From: Periconia sp. R9002 | Taxonomy: Eukaryota; Ascomycota; Dothideomycetes; Pleosporales; Periconiaceae | Length of the DNA: 64,000 nucleotides | Assembly (NCBI GenBank): GCA_023627715.1 | Contig: JAMAHW010000084.1 | Coordinates: 1 to 64,000, forward strand | Reading direction: 5' to 3' | Part shown: piece after piece, positions 12,311 to 23,758 of the stretch | Numbering within the stretch: the stretch's first letter is position 1 | Layout of the letters: every line of letters begins with the position of its first letter | Program-made: the position numbers and the translations under genes | The notes under the pieces: model-generated | Database searches by the model: none | Told to the model about the DNA's origin: nothing | The model's input: the letters and a program-made list of their open reading frames with translations, nothing else

Positions 12311-13504
12311 GGTAGGAGAGAATGTGGTCGAACACTCGACCAAAAGTGCTTGATTCCAGTGAAATATTGTGAGATGCTGCTTCAGCCGTAGCTCTCATCT
12401 ATAAGGTTGAATAATGTACTGCTGTGTATGAATACAGGCCTCCGACCGGCGCAAATACAATCTCCGCTCCACTTTAATTTTCGGCCCCAAGCGGACTTTG
12501 CGCCTATACAATTTGCCTAATCTGTAACCCCCTGCGCCCCCTCCGACTTCTCCGCTTCAACGGTCGTTTAGCTCCGAACGTCTCGAGTCTTTGTCTTATA
12601 CTTAGAAACAAAGTTTGCGTGGTTGGTTAGGTCACTATTTGGTCGGACGCCTTAAGGACTAGGTTGCCATGCAAGGTTGCAGTCTGATACGCACTTTAAG
12701 CCAATAGCGACGAAATTTATAGTGCTAATTACAAAATGCGCGCCAATTGAATTGAGTGTAGACGAGGATTTATCCCATTTCGGAAGTTCTTTTACAGGAG
12801 GCTTCGGTTCACACTAATGATAAAATGACGACCTATTCTTGGTAATAGGCTGCATGTGGAGTGGCATGTGGAAATGTCGTGCAATCGGCCCTCAATAATC
12901 AAACGCAGTCAGTGAACGCTTCATCAAAAGAAAGACACGGGATAGTGTAGATGTAAAAATATCGCATTTTCGCAGGCATTATGTACATTGATGCGCTATG
13001 CTTGATCGGGGCAGTGCAAGTTTGGAGAAGATTTCCAAAGTTAGCACTCAGTGTCATTCGCTATGGCCAGATACACAACCTTTCAATATACACAGCATGG
13101 TAATTCTGCGTATTTTTGGTCGATTTTCGCGGGTTGTATCAATCAGTGAAAAGTTTCAAACTCCTCGAGTACTGTGTCACGTGATGATCTTGCTCCTATG
13201 TGTGTACATATGTAGATACCAGCATACATAGGTACGTATCTACTCATGTAACCAATCGGAATTGATTGAAACAGAGAGAGTAAGTTGAACATGATAAAAT
13301 GGGATCAGCTTGGTCAATTCCGTCGATATTGTGGTCTTACTTTGGATTCATGTCCGCTGATGTCAATCATATTTGGGGGTGAGTGGCCTATCATTATATT
13401 CACTAGGTTCGGCTGGTCTTTCTACTCGGTAAGCTGACAAGTCTTTGCGCGCAAGAATACTGACGGATTGATTAAGTCGCTAATTGCTATCTAAAGCCAA
13501 TAAT
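12311..13504. other. intergenic: glycosidase promoter and NRPS 3' flank
   Basis: Both neighbours are on the minus strand. The stretch therefore holds the upstream region of the glycosidase and the downstream region of the NRPS. A CACGTG core occurs near 13180. GTAGATAC at 13212-13219 pairs with GTATCTAC at 13235-13242 as an 8-bp inverted repeat. No coding potential is recognised. Confidence 0.5.
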
Positions 13505-16500
13505 CTAGTTCTGGCTATCACACATTTCTGATATTGGTACAGATGATTTACACGCAGCCACTGGAACCTGAAGACTATCAGACAGCTTTGTGATCGTTTC
13601 GCAAAGGATTCTCAACAGTTGCTCTGCGCAGCTAGTCGTGAAAATATGTGTATTGCCAGCGATCGAGACATCCAAGCCGTCGGGTTGTGCTTGAGAAAGA
13701 ACAGTTAAATAAGGTGTTACGAAGAAAGGATTGTCGAACCATTGTACTGTCGATGTCCGTCCGGCAAGGCAAATCTCCGGATTCGCGTCAATGTTGCGAT
13801 GGTGAACAACTGAATCGAGAACTGTGCCGGCAGGCCAATCAGTGCATTGTCGGACGATGTCACGGAAGCCCATCGAGTCTGACTCTCCGAGCGAAGCATA
13901 CTGTTCTTGTATCCTCCGAATCACGTCGGCTCCCGTTCTCGCTGGAGACACATCTGCCCGAACAGGAATGATGTTGACGCATGGACCTACGATCTCTGCT
14001 ATTCCTGGAGTATTGGAGTTTCGCCCGGCGACCACGTATCCGTAGACCACGTCTTCCTCCCCGCTAATCTGAGAAAGGACTAATGCCCATGCCGAGCTGA
14101 CAAGAGATGCCAGTGTGACTCCCTTGGGTAATTGAGGTAAGGCAATTGAGCATTTCAGCTCAATGTTACGAGGAGCTTCGTTATCACAGGGTTTAGACAT
14201 CAATTTTGTGGCAATTGGAAATACATGAGAACCTTTGAGTAAGTTCCTCCAATATTGGGCAGATGCCTGATTGATTTGATGAGCATATGCAAGATAGGTC
14301 GAAAAGTCTGGAGCAGGGCTCAAAGGCTGTTCATTGTAGAACGAGGCGAGGGTGTTGAAAATGACTGGGATACACATGCCGTCGTACTGAGCGTGGGAGA
14401 GACGGATTATCAATCGAGAGGCCTTGGAAGCATTTGCGATATACATGAAGGAGGTGGGTACTCCAAGCGTAGATGATTGTTCCGTGTCTCGCATGCACAG
14501 AGCATTTGATTCTGCATCGATGCTTCCATTGACCTCGAGCTTGACGAAAGGAACATGGAAATCGCGAAGAACAATCTGCAAAAGATGATCTTCGAAGTAG
14601 GCGAAATGCGTGCGAAGAATTGCGAAATGCCCTGCAAGCGAACGACAGCTGGTTTCTAAGCGTTCGACATCTAGACAGTGTTCCAGGTCAAAGTAGAAGT
14701 AATTGAAAGCAGCACGTGGATTTCGTCTTCCTTGTAAGAGTAGATCTTCCTGTATTGAAGAAACGTGCTGTATGTTCTTAATGGCATCTCGATGCACATA
14801 AGGATTCAACTGGTTGGGGCCAGAGAATATAATGTCGTACAGAGAGGGAGTAAGTGAAGAGAAATTGGAAGCTGGTTGAGGTGCAGCAGTCGGAGTAATT
14901 TGAATGAGACTGGCGAGATCAGCGAGGACTTCATTTCGGAAGATGTCTGCGGCTGTGAGTTGGACGCCCTCCCCGCGAGCCGCAGCCACCAACTTCATGA
15001 TCGCGATTGAGTCGCCGCCCAAGTGGAAGAAGCTGTCTTCTAACCCAATTTCATCTGGTTCGATGTTAAGCACGCTGCTCCATAGTCGTTGTAGCATCTT
15101 CTCCTTCTCTTGCTCCTCAGACGGCAGTCGCTTCGGTCCCTGGCGTGTGCGCATCTGCGCCAGCTGCTGTGTCGAGAACGAGGCCCCCATTTCGCGCAGC
15201 CGCTTTCGATCCGTCTTCCCCGAAAACGCTCTCGGTAGCTGCACTAGTGGTACATATAGTCGGGGTACCATGTAGTGCGGTAGAAACTTTTCTAGTCTGC
15301 TCCGGATGGCCTGTACCACAGTTTGTACGTTTGTTGAGTGTAGCAGTCCGTTTCCGTCGACTTCCGCGGATCCGGAGTCCCCAAAGGCGATGAAACAAGC
15401 CAATATATCGTTCACGCTTGTATCTCGGGGTCGCACAAGTTCAACGGCCAATTCAATCACATTCCTTTCTCCTGCAAGTCGAGCCTGATGCTCGATTTCC
15501 CCAAGTTCGATGCGCTGGCCGCGCAGTTTGACCTGTGTGTCTTTCCGGCCCAACAATTCGATAGACCCGTCCTCTTTATACCGTGCAAGGTCTCCTGTCT
15601 TGTAAAGACGAGGGTGGCTTTCTGAAAAAGATGCTCTCCACTGCGGGGCTCCCACAAAGGTAGCAGCTGTCTTCTCCGGCTCGTCGATGTAGTTCCGGCC
15701 TAGCACAGGGCCTTCGACAAGCAGCTCTCCGATAGCTCCTAGGGGTGCGAGGCGGCAGTGGTCGCTAGGATCTACAATCCAGTAGGCCCCTGTACCACCT
15801 TTCCCTACATCGCCCGTGAGGGATGTGCTGACAAGTTTGGCCGAAGACACAATGCCAGAGAGCTCACTGCTTCCGTATGTCTGTCGCAGGTGCACCCGCT
15901 CTTGCCATTGCTGTATTTGAGAAGCGCGAATCGGCTCGCCTCCTACGCAAAGAGTCGCCAAAGACGGCACCGCATCAGGGCTGCCAATAGTATCTAGGAC
16001 AGAAGCAGTGAGAAACGCCCAGTTCGCCTTCATCTTATGTATTGCTGCTGCAAGTCCAGTTCTTCGTTCTTCTTCGGATGGAATACATATACAACAACCG
16101 TGCACAAGCGAAAGCAGCATCTCTACCAAACAACCTGCGAAACTGTACGATCCAAATTGCAATGTACGAGTGTTGGAATTCATCTGCAGCGACCGGCCAT
16201 GCCCCTCTAATGCGGTGCAGGATGACCGATGCTCAATCTTGCAGCCTTTCGGAACTCCTGTGCTTCCCGAAGTAAATATAACATAGGCGGTATTCTCCGG
16301 GGTCGGTCGAGTAACAGGGGCAAACTCTGGTAGCTGGAGTAGTGATTGTTTGTCTGAAAGAACAAAGGTTTCTGCAAGGCTTTCCACCGCTGGCGCGGAA
16401 TCCCTAGAGGCCAAGGCGTATTTAGCGCAAGCTTTCCGGCACATTAACCTGAGGCGTTCCGTGGGTAGTGAAGGATCCAGAAGGAGGAAAGCTGCACCGG

Positions 16501-19500
16501 CTTTAAGGACTGCGAGCATTGCCACTACCGTCCACAGTGACTTCTCGAAACACAGCGGAATAATGTCTTCTGGCTTGGCTCCTATATTTACCAAGTAGCC
16601 TGCTAATCGGTCTGATAGTTCATCCAACTCACTGTATGTTATTTCGCCGTCCCACGCGGAAACAGCAAGTGCATTCGGCTGGGTCTTCGCCTGTTTCGTA
16701 AACAAATCGTGAATACAAGAATCGGCGACTGGTGGTACATCCTGATTCCATTGCCACAACTGCTGTCTGTCCTCTGGGGTGAGCACAGCTAGATCTGAAA
16801 CCTTCACGTTTGAATCTGCTACCGCTAGTTGCTGTATCACAAAGCTGAATTGGCGCAGCATTTTTTCTACTTGCCAGCGTTCAATGACCTGCGAATCGAA
16901 GCTAGCAGTAATCTGAACTCCCTCCGGGGCTAGCATAAACTGTATCGCTAGCGCATATGTCGCGAAGTCTTGGAGCTCAGAAGTGTGATGCCACGTGCCT
17001 AACGTTTCTTGCCTCTCAATCACACCTCCTTCAGGTTGTATCACAATCAGCGTCTGGAACTGACAGGCGTGCTGAGCGTCTGGTCCCATCTTGGATATTT
17101 GCTGTAGTCCCGTCTGCTCAAATGGAATCATGGCTGTCGTCTGCCGTTGTGTCTCTTCTAGGAATGTCAATACATCTTGGTCTCCAACATGGACGCGCAC
17201 CGGAACAGTTGCAATGGTAGGCCCAATCATGGTATCAATGCCGGAAACTGGTGCATTTCGGCCCGATAAAATTGAACCAAATACCACATCGTCGGAGTTG
17301 GTATATCGGGCGGCGATGATAGCCCATGCGCTGCGTATAAGTGTCGAGGTTGTCATACCGTTGGCCACTTTTGGAAGTGGTTGACACTGGTGTTTGATTG
17401 TCATATCCCCAAGTGGTTGCTGAACTGAGGATGGCAAGGATGGGAATGGCGTTGCTTGACAGCCTGAGAGATAGTTCTGCCAGAATGCTTCTGCGGATCC
17501 CTGGTCAGTTTGACTGAGGTATTTGATGAAGGCGCGGAAGCTGGCGCGCTCTTGTAAAACCTCGCCGGTGTACTGTTTTCTTGCCGCATCTATGACTAGG
17601 GGGAGCGACCAGCCATCGTATAAGCAATGGTGGATAGTCCATACAAACCAACGCCTTCCGGGTTCTCGGACCAAAGCATATCGCACAAGAGGCTCGCCAA
17701 CTTCCATGGAGGTGCGTTTATCTTGCCGAAGATACTCTTCCAAGCCTTCTGCTTCTATAAATTGAATGTCCTCTGCTATGACAGCTTGCAGTAGTCCAGA
17801 TTTGCCGGTTTGGACAAGGCGCGTACGCAGTACTGGTGTAGACTGTACAACATGATTCCAGGACGTGCAAAGAGCCGTTTGGTCAACGTCATTGTGTAGC
17901 TGGAGAACGCTTTGGTTGATATAGTCTCCCGCTTTTCGTGAACTCAATGACATCAATCCTTCCTGAAGGGGAGAGCAGGGATAGATGTCTTCAATAACAC
18001 CAGGATCGATACCACAACTAGCAGCTACCTCCTTGTACATAGAGGATACCTCCACATCTGTAGCCAGAGAAAAAAAGGAAAACGCTTCTTCTATGCTAGT
18101 GGTCGGGATTGTGGTGTGGGTTCCACGTGAGTTGACAAGATCTCCAAGCTTGGGATAGCGGAATACGTCTGCCACAGCTAGATCTTGGATATCGGCCCGG
18201 CGAGCAATGCCGACCAGCTTGATCATATCGATGGAGTCGCCACCCAACAGAAAGAAGCTATCATTCAAGCCAATTTGCTCTGGCTCCAGACCCAATACCT
18301 GAGCCCATAGCTGTTGCATTATCCGCTCTGATTCTGTCGATGGCTGTCTCTTTCTTCCGCGACCTGATGTGCGCAGGGCTGCTAGCTGCTTGATTGACAA
18401 TTTACTTCCCATCTCTCTCAACTGCCTCCTATTAATTTTGCCAGTTGGCGTCATAGGCATCGTCTGAACTGAGAAAAATACATGTGGAACCATGTGGCTA
18501 GGGAGCTCTTCGTGAAGGCGGGCTTCAACATCCTCTCCAATGGATAAAATTGTGGCATCGGATTTGCTTTCTGTCCTCGGAAATGCTTCTCGGTTCTTCA
18601 TGCAAAGAAACGTCGCTAATATGGGTTTTGCTTTCTCTCCCTGAGGTGTAATCAGCTCGACAATCGCTTTTGTTGCACCTGGTAGGCACTTTTGGACAGT
18701 GTACTCGACGTCGCCTAGTTCCACGCGCTGACCACGGATCTTGATCTGTGAATCCTTGCGACCAAAATAGTTTAAAGTCCCGTTTTCGCTCTGTCTAACG
18801 AGGTCACCCGTCTTATAGAGCATCGCATTCCGCCCAGGGAATCCGACAGTGCCTCTTTGCAACCAGCTCGGGGCATATACAAAGGCTTCAGTTGTTCGAT
18901 TGCCAATATATCCAGGACTAGCAATTGGACTTTCTATGAGCAACTCGCCGATGCATCCTGGCGGCAAGATGTGATGGTGATTATCTGGATCGACCACCCA
19001 GGTCACCGCACCAATTCCCTTTCCAATCCCAGCACTGGCAAGCTGCTCTGCACTGGACCCATTGTCGTTGATTGTGACACATCCACCACACTCGCTATTC
19101 CCGTATACTGATAAGATTTTGGTGTGACTCCACCAGGGCTGAATATCATGCAATCGCACCACTTCGCCTGTCAAAATGAGTAATCGCAGTCCTCTCATTG
19201 AATCCGGAGAAAGTGTTGTAGCCACCGATGGCGTCAAAATCACCGTGTTGGACTGTAATGACATGAAACTATTGGGGATGTTCGCTGTCCTATCCTGGTT
19301 CTTTGGGATGCACAGGCAACCCCCCGCAGTAAGGGCAGCGAAAAAGTTTACCAGCGCTGCAACAAAACTGTAGGACGCGATATCGTAGATCCTGGAATCG
19401 GTCGTGCACCCAAACAAATGTTCCTCGCGTAAGAATGTAGAAGCCACATTTCTATGGGTGATTTTCACGCCTTTGGGGGTCCCCGTGCTACCTGAGGTGA

Positions 19501-20863
19501 AAATAACATAGGCAGCGGAGGCTGAGCTAACATTGCGCACGATTGGATTTCGCTCGTCTCTTTCGCCGGTGTCATGATTCGTAAATGTATTGCTGTTCAC
19601 CACTAAAACGTTATGCGCCAAGCGCGAGCTCAGGGATTCATTGGCGGCGGATGATAGGAACACAGCTGACCCAACCTGTCGTAAAATTTCGCAAAGACGT
19701 TTCTCGGGAAAAGCTGGGTCGAGCAGTACAAAAGCTCCACCGGCTTTCAAGACACCGAGCATAGCGACGGGTGTCCACATTGACTTTTCGAAACAAAGAG
19801 GTACGACCACATCGGGGCCAACTCCGGCTTTAGCTAAGAGACGGCTCAAACTGCCCGCAAGACGATCCAGCTCGTGATAGGTCAACTCTCCATCCCAAGC
19901 ACAAATTGCAGGTGCCAACGGTTGAGTCAGTGCAAAGGATTCGATGGCTTCGTGAACGCATCGTTCAACAGGCGCTGGAGCAGCATGATTATATTGCCAT
20001 ATGTCTTGCAGGTCACGCGCTGTGACCGTCTCGATATTGTCCATGTGCTCTTCCGTATTTATGTTGCTGAGTTGCGATGCTATATGGCAAAGTCGCTCCA
20101 GTAATCTTTCGGCCGTACTGGGTTGTATGATTCTCGAGTCAAAGTTCGCTCTGGCCGTGGTCATTTCTAATCCGGGTAGAATCTCGATGACCAGAGCGCG
20201 GTTGAAATGTTGCAACGTTTCGATGTTTGTGGGTGTGTTATGATGAGTACCCGTCTCCTGGGAATGTATCACAAACAGCGTTTGGAACATACACGCCTGT
20301 CTTGCTTCCTCGGATGTATTGGCGATCTCTGCCAGCTCAATTTCTCCCATTTGGATTCTCTCCAAACTTTGTTGTTGAGCCTCTTCCAGACATGTTAACA
20401 CCTTTGCCTTACCTGCCAGTTTCAAGCGCATAGGCAGTACTCCGGTGACCCCAAGTCTTTCGTTTTCATCCCCTGAGTTGTCTTTCCCCATCGCAATACC
20501 AAAAGTGATATCTCTCGAATTGGTGACCTGCCCGGCAACCAATGCCCATGATGTGCAAACAACTGTAGATTCTGCAATATGCGATGCCACAGTTGGATGT
20601 CGTGGGCGTGAGAAATGATGTTCCGTGCTATCATCCAAAACAGGGCCTTTAATCGAGGGCGGAAGAGCAGGAAACGGGGTGCTTTCGCAGCCCGCAAGAT
20701 ATGTTTTCCAATACTCTAGCTTGCCGTGCTCAATGGGTGTCGTGATGGTGGTTTCATTTGAATCGATGGAAGGGCAGTCGCTAACTGTAACATGAAGCCC
20801 CTTCCCATCTACATCTTCTTCGGGAAGGAGTAGATCAGCGTTTGGCTTGCCTTGTTCAAACAT
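13505..20863 (-). CDS. two-module nonribosomal peptide synthetase
   Basis: Intronless, 2452 aa. Domain order: partial C (1-290), A1 (~300-810), T1 (LGGDS, Ser ~876), C2 (~955-1370), A2 (~1375-1890), T2 (LGGDS, ~1950), terminal C-like domain (~2040-2440). C2 has an intact HHCLYDG near 1080. The terminal domain has SHAQYDG near 2158, the form seen in fungal CT domains that release or cyclise peptides. The N-terminal C domain starts after where HHxxxDG should be, so it is a remnant. Both A domains keep FTSGSTG and the TGK/SGK lysine but read SFVAAL (A1, ~500) and SFAGCL (A2, ~1575) where alpha-amino-acid enzymes carry FD. My reading of the specificity positions is V-A-V-L-I-T-V-G-C-K for A1 and A-G-V-L-C-G-T-G-I-K for A2. 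No methyltransferase, epimerase, thioesterase or reductase domain is present. It diverges from the AKR. Confidence 0.92.
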   Translation of the reverse strand: MFEQGKPNADLLLPEEDVDGKGLHVTVSDCPSIDSNETTITTPIEHGKLEYWKTYLAGCESTPFPALPPSIKGPVLDDSTEHHFSRPRHPTVASHIAESTVVCTSWALVAGQVTNSRDITFGIAMGKDNSGDENERLGVTGVLPMRLKLAGKAKVLTCLEEAQQQSLERIQMGEIELAEIANTSEEARQACMFQTLFVIHSQETGTHHNTPTNIETLQHFNRALVIEILPGLEMTTARANFDSRIIQPSTAERLLERLCHIASQLSNINTEEHMDNIETVTARDLQDIWQYNHAAPAPVERCVHEAIESFALTQPLAPAICAWDGELTYHELDRLAGSLSRLLAKAGVGPDVVVPLCFEKSMWTPVAMLGVLKAGGAFVLLDPAFPEKRLCEILRQVGSAVFLSSAANESLSSRLAHNVLVVNSNTFTNHDTGERDERNPIVRNVSSASAAYVIFTSGSTGTPKGVKITHRNVASTFLREEHLFGCTTDSRIYDIASYSFVAALVNFFAALTAGGCLCIPKNQDRTANIPNSFMSLQSNTVILTPSVATTLSPDSMRGLRLLILTGEVVRLHDIQPWWSHTKILSVYGNSECGGCVTINDNGSSAEQLASAGIGKGIGAVTWVVDPDNHHHILPPGCIGELLIESPIASPGYIGNRTTEAFVYAPSWLQRGTVGFPGRNAMLYKTGDLVRQSENGTLNYFGRKDSQIKIRGQRVELGDVEYTVQKCLPGATKAIVELITPQGEKAKPILATFLCMKNREAFPRTESKSDATILSIGEDVEARLHEELPSHMVPHVFFSVQTMPMTPTGKINRRQLREMGSKLSIKQLAALRTSGRGRKRQPSTESERIMQQLWAQVLGLEPEQIGLNDSFFLLGGDSIDMIKLVGIARRADIQDLAVADVFRYPKLGDLVNSRGTHTTIPTTSIEEAFSFFSLATDVEVSSMYKEVAASCGIDPGVIEDIYPCSPLQEGLMSLSSRKAGDYINQSVLQLHNDVDQTALCTSWNHVVQSTPVLRTRLVQTGKSGLLQAVIAEDIQFIEAEGLEEYLRQDKRTSMEVGEPLVRYALVREPGRRWFVWTIHHCLYDGWSLPLVIDAARKQYTGEVLQERASFRAFIKYLSQTDQGSAEAFWQNYLSGCQATPFPSLPSSVQQPLGDMTIKHQCQPLPKVANGMTTSTLIRSAWAIIAARYTNSDDVVFGSILSGRNAPVSGIDTMIGPTIATVPVRVHVGDQDVLTFLEETQRQTTAMIPFEQTGLQQISKMGPDAQHACQFQTLIVIQPEGGVIERQETLGTWHHTSELQDFATYALAIQFMLAPEGVQITASFDSQVIERWQVEKMLRQFSFVIQQLAVADSNVKVSDLAVLTPEDRQQLWQWNQDVPPVADSCIHDLFTKQAKTQPNALAVSAWDGEITYSELDELSDRLAGYLVNIGAKPEDIIPLCFEKSLWTVVAMLAVLKAGAAFLLLDPSLPTERLRLMCRKACAKYALASRDSAPAVESLAETFVLSDKQSLLQLPEFAPVTRPTPENTAYVIFTSGSTGVPKGCKIEHRSSCTALEGHGRSLQMNSNTRTLQFGSYSFAGCLVEMLLSLVHGCCICIPSEEERRTGLAAAIHKMKANWAFLTASVLDTIGSPDAVPSLATLCVGGEPIRASQIQQWQERVHLRQTYGSSELSGIVSSAKLVSTSLTGDVGKGGTGAYWIVDPSDHCRLAPLGAIGELLVEGPVLGRNYIDEPEKTAATFVGAPQWRASFSESHPRLYKTGDLARYKEDGSIELLGRKDTQVKLRGQRIELGEIEHQARLAGERNVIELAVELVRPRDTSVNDILACFIAFGDSGSAEVDGNGLLHSTNVQTVVQAIRSRLEKFLPHYMVPRLYVPLVQLPRAFSGKTDRKRLREMGASFSTQQLAQMRTRQGPKRLPSEEQEKEKMLQRLWSSVLNIEPDEIGLEDSFFHLGGDSIAIMKLVAAARGEGVQLTAADIFRNEVLADLASLIQITPTAAPQPASNFSSLTPSLYDIIFSGPNQLNPYVHRDAIKNIQHVSSIQEDLLLQGRRNPRAAFNYFYFDLEHCLDVERLETSCRSLAGHFAILRTHFAYFEDHLLQIVLRDFHVPFVKLEVNGSIDAESNALCMRDTEQSSTLGVPTSFMYIANASKASRLIIRLSHAQYDGMCIPVIFNTLASFYNEQPLSPAPDFSTYLAYAHQINQASAQYWRNLLKGSHVFPIATKLMSKPCDNEAPRNIELKCSIALPQLPKGVTLASLVSSAWALVLSQISGEEDVVYGYVVAGRNSNTPGIAEIVGPCVNIIPVRADVSPARTGADVIRRIQEQYASLGESDSMGFRDIVRQCTDWPAGTVLDSVVHHRNIDANPEICLAGRTSTVQWFDNPFFVTPYLTVLSQAQPDGLDVSIAGNTHIFTTSCAEQLLRILCETITKLSDSLQVPVAACKSSVPISEMCDSQN

Positions 20864-22124
20864 GTTCGTATTTCGTTCGTTAGAGTTCTTGGCGACGTTG
20901 ATTGTTGAGGTTTCGCTTTCAGTTGTTTTTGAGATATAGTAAGTACTGTGAAATAGGAAGCAAAATTATGGTTACAACAGCGATAAGAATAGTCGCAATA
21001 TCAACACATAGTAATATATCATAAAGAAGACGTCGTTTGTTAGTAAAAGGCACACAGGTTAAATGTTTTGAGGAATTATATATACCTTTCAGGGCACTCC
21101 TCCATAACGCCCAACTTTCCATACAGACTCATGACAGAATGGCTCCTCAGCATAGTACAATAGTTCACTACAATTCAAACTTGCCATGTGGTAAAATCCT
21201 TGGATCTACCCAGTTAGAAAATTGAATAGCCTACAGGGGGTCACTGTTTTGGGATGCGGTATATCGAGGGGTTCAGCTTAACTGTATTTCACAATCATTG
21301 ATTGGTACACTAAGCGGTTGATGGGCGCCGTCCCGATGCCGTGGCCGCCTGTAAAATGGCTCAAGCACTCTCACGGAGAATAAATCACCGCGTTTGTACC
21401 GACCCGTTAGTGGTACACACTTGTGCATAAGTGCTAATGTATCATCGCCAGGATTAATGCATATCATCGACTGTATGAACACAGGAAAAAATTCCACCTG
21501 CAACTACCTGCGACCATACTATGTAATCAGTGGTTCTTTCAACCATTCGGGTGGAAATCAAGTCCTGGTACAGTCGTAGGTAGGCAACAAATGCAAAGCT
21601 GTGATTATGCTCGAAATACGAATCACTCCCAATGCATTGTAGAATGATCGGTCAATCATTTTGCTTCTCTAACAAATTAGGTGTCATTATCTATCAAAGC
21701 AATATACGTTGCTGTACATCGCCGATACACCTCCTTTATATTCTCTCAACACCATACTCCGAGAGGTCTTCTGTTCGTCTTCAGATATCACATTGTTTTA
21801 CCATTGAAGGTTTGTTGATGAGTATTGAGTTACAGCTTTCGTTGTTGGGTGGACGACGGCTTGAAGATTTACCCGGGACTTGTCGACGAATATGCTTTGG
21901 AGGCACGACCCTGAGTTTTCTTTTTCCTTTTTCTTCTCGAAAGTTTCTTAAAGTTTAAAATTTGGGGTTTAACATTAATCACACCGGTGCAACGTTTAAG
22001 TTCCCAAACGCCATTCTGTTGAACAGCTGATTTACAACAAGAGTAAAGAATCGGAGTCCCGGTGTTTTGTTACTGATCAGGTCGTGATTGATTTGGTACC
22101 CCAGAAATTTCACATCTTTGCGAA
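20864..22124. promoter_or_regulatory. shared promoter region between NRPS and AKR
   Basis: A 1.26 kb gap separates the divergent NRPS (-) and aldo-keto reductase (+) starts, so it must hold both promoters. Minus-strand codons stay open for only about 40 codons above the NRPS ATG before a TAA, so the missing half of the first C domain is not encoded there. No specific factor site can be assigned. Confidence 0.55.
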
Positions 22125-23467
22125 ATGGGAAAATCATTAGTGCCGAAGTTTACAATCGTTCCTAGGGCACTGGCGCAGTCTGTTCTGGCAACGAAAGCAG
22201 AATATCGCCAACTGGGTAAAAGTGGCCTCAGAGTGTCCAACCCGATATTTGGAGGCTTGCAAGTTGGAAGTTCCCAGTGGTTTCCATGGGTACTGAATGA
22301 GGACAAGGTAAAATTTGTTCAGCTCGCGATAAGATCGTTCTGAACTCGATACGAGATTGACGCTAAATGGTAGGCTCTTCCGCTACTGAAATATGCATAT
22401 GACAACGGCATCAATACGGTAAGCTTCAGGCAGCGGCTTAGAGAAGACATCATGCTTATTCTTCTCAGTGGGACACTGCGAATATTTATTCGAATGGAGA
22501 ATCCGAGAGAATTATGGGAAGAGCGCTGAAAACCTACAACATACCTCGTCGAAAGCTCGTTATCATGACCAAATGCCATCGTGTGATCTGCGATCAAGAA
22601 AACTACGACGTTGGATCAGGAGTGAATATGCATGAAGATCTTGCTGACCAAAGCAAGGACTATGTGAACCAAAGAGGTACTCGTTTCCTGCGGCCATATT
22701 TGGTTATTGCAACGCCTGTCTATTAACAACTGCTTAGGGCTTTCAAGAGGGGCCATTTTGGACGCAGTTGATGCTTCTCTGGAAAGATTAGGCACGACCT
22801 ATATCGACGTTCTACAGATACATCGCTATGATCCAGCTACTTCACCCAAGGAAACAATGGAAACACTTCATGACCTTGTGAGGTGTGGGAAAGTCCGCTA
22901 TCTAGGTGCCAGCTCTATGTGGGCTCATCAGTTCGCCATTTTGCAGCACACCGCGGAGTTGTATAATTTCACGAAGTTTATTTCTATGCAAAATCATTAC
23001 AACCTTTTATATCGCGAAGAAGAGCGCGAGATGAATCGCTTTTGCAACCTGACTGGTGTCGGCCTGATCCCGGTAGGAGAGCTTGACATTTACACCTCTT
23101 ATCGTGGTTACTGATACAACAACAGTGGGCACCTCTAGCTGGCGGTCAGCTCGCTCGTCCACTAGAACGAAACGGGAGTACTGTTCGGTCAGCCGGAAAC
23201 AAGAATGGCGCATTCTATCACAACGAAAATTCTGGTAGTGATGAAATAATCAAAAGGGTGGGCGAGATTGCAGTACAACGTGGGTGGCCTATGAGCCATG
23301 TTGCTCTAGCCTGGTTGAATCGTCGTGTTACGGCGCCAATTATCGGCTTCAGCAGCATTGAACGAATAGACGAGGCTTTGGCGGCAAGGGGCAAAGAACT
23401 CACAAAAGACGAAGAAAGCTATCTGCAGGAAGTGTACCAGCCACAGGCGGTACTAGGACACTTGTAG
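22125..23467 (+). CDS. aldo-keto reductase (AAD/AKR-type)
   Basis: Five exons: 22125-22307, 22374-22418, 22469-22676, 22738-23072 and 23126-23467. All introns are GT-AG (50-66 bp) and phases match, giving 370 aa. The NAD(P)H-dependent AKR catalytic tetrad is complete: Asp78 and Tyr83 (WDTANIY), Lys111 (VIMTKC) and His174 (LQIHRYD). The C-terminal segments [13 protein letters not shown] and VALAWLNRR are typical cofactor-side elements. The family reduces aldehydes or ketones, including 2-keto acids, to alcohols in the cytosol. Divergent pairing with the NRPS suggests that it makes or modifies a building block, for example a hydroxy acid. From memory, the Alternaria AM-toxin locus also includes an AKR and an acyl-CoA thioesterase beside its NRPS. 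The substrate here is not known. Confidence 0.9.
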
Positions 23468-23758
23468 AGGAGTTCTTGGACACATAGCTCAAGCTTTTAT
23501 ATTGATATATAGCAAATTCGCAAAATAGCGTCATGTTTCAGGGTCGCTGTGATTGGATAACTGCAAGGAGTCGTATATAGACAAGGATATAGGACAAATA
23601 CTTAAGAGCTTAGTGCTTTGATCGGATGACTTAATAAGACATCATGTCGAACCCGATCGACACTGCTCCCTGACTGGGTGCATGTAGCCTTCCAAAATCA
23701 CGGCTAATGAAGTTTTGACGAAACGTAGTTACATTCCTTCAAAGATATGCCTGCATAT

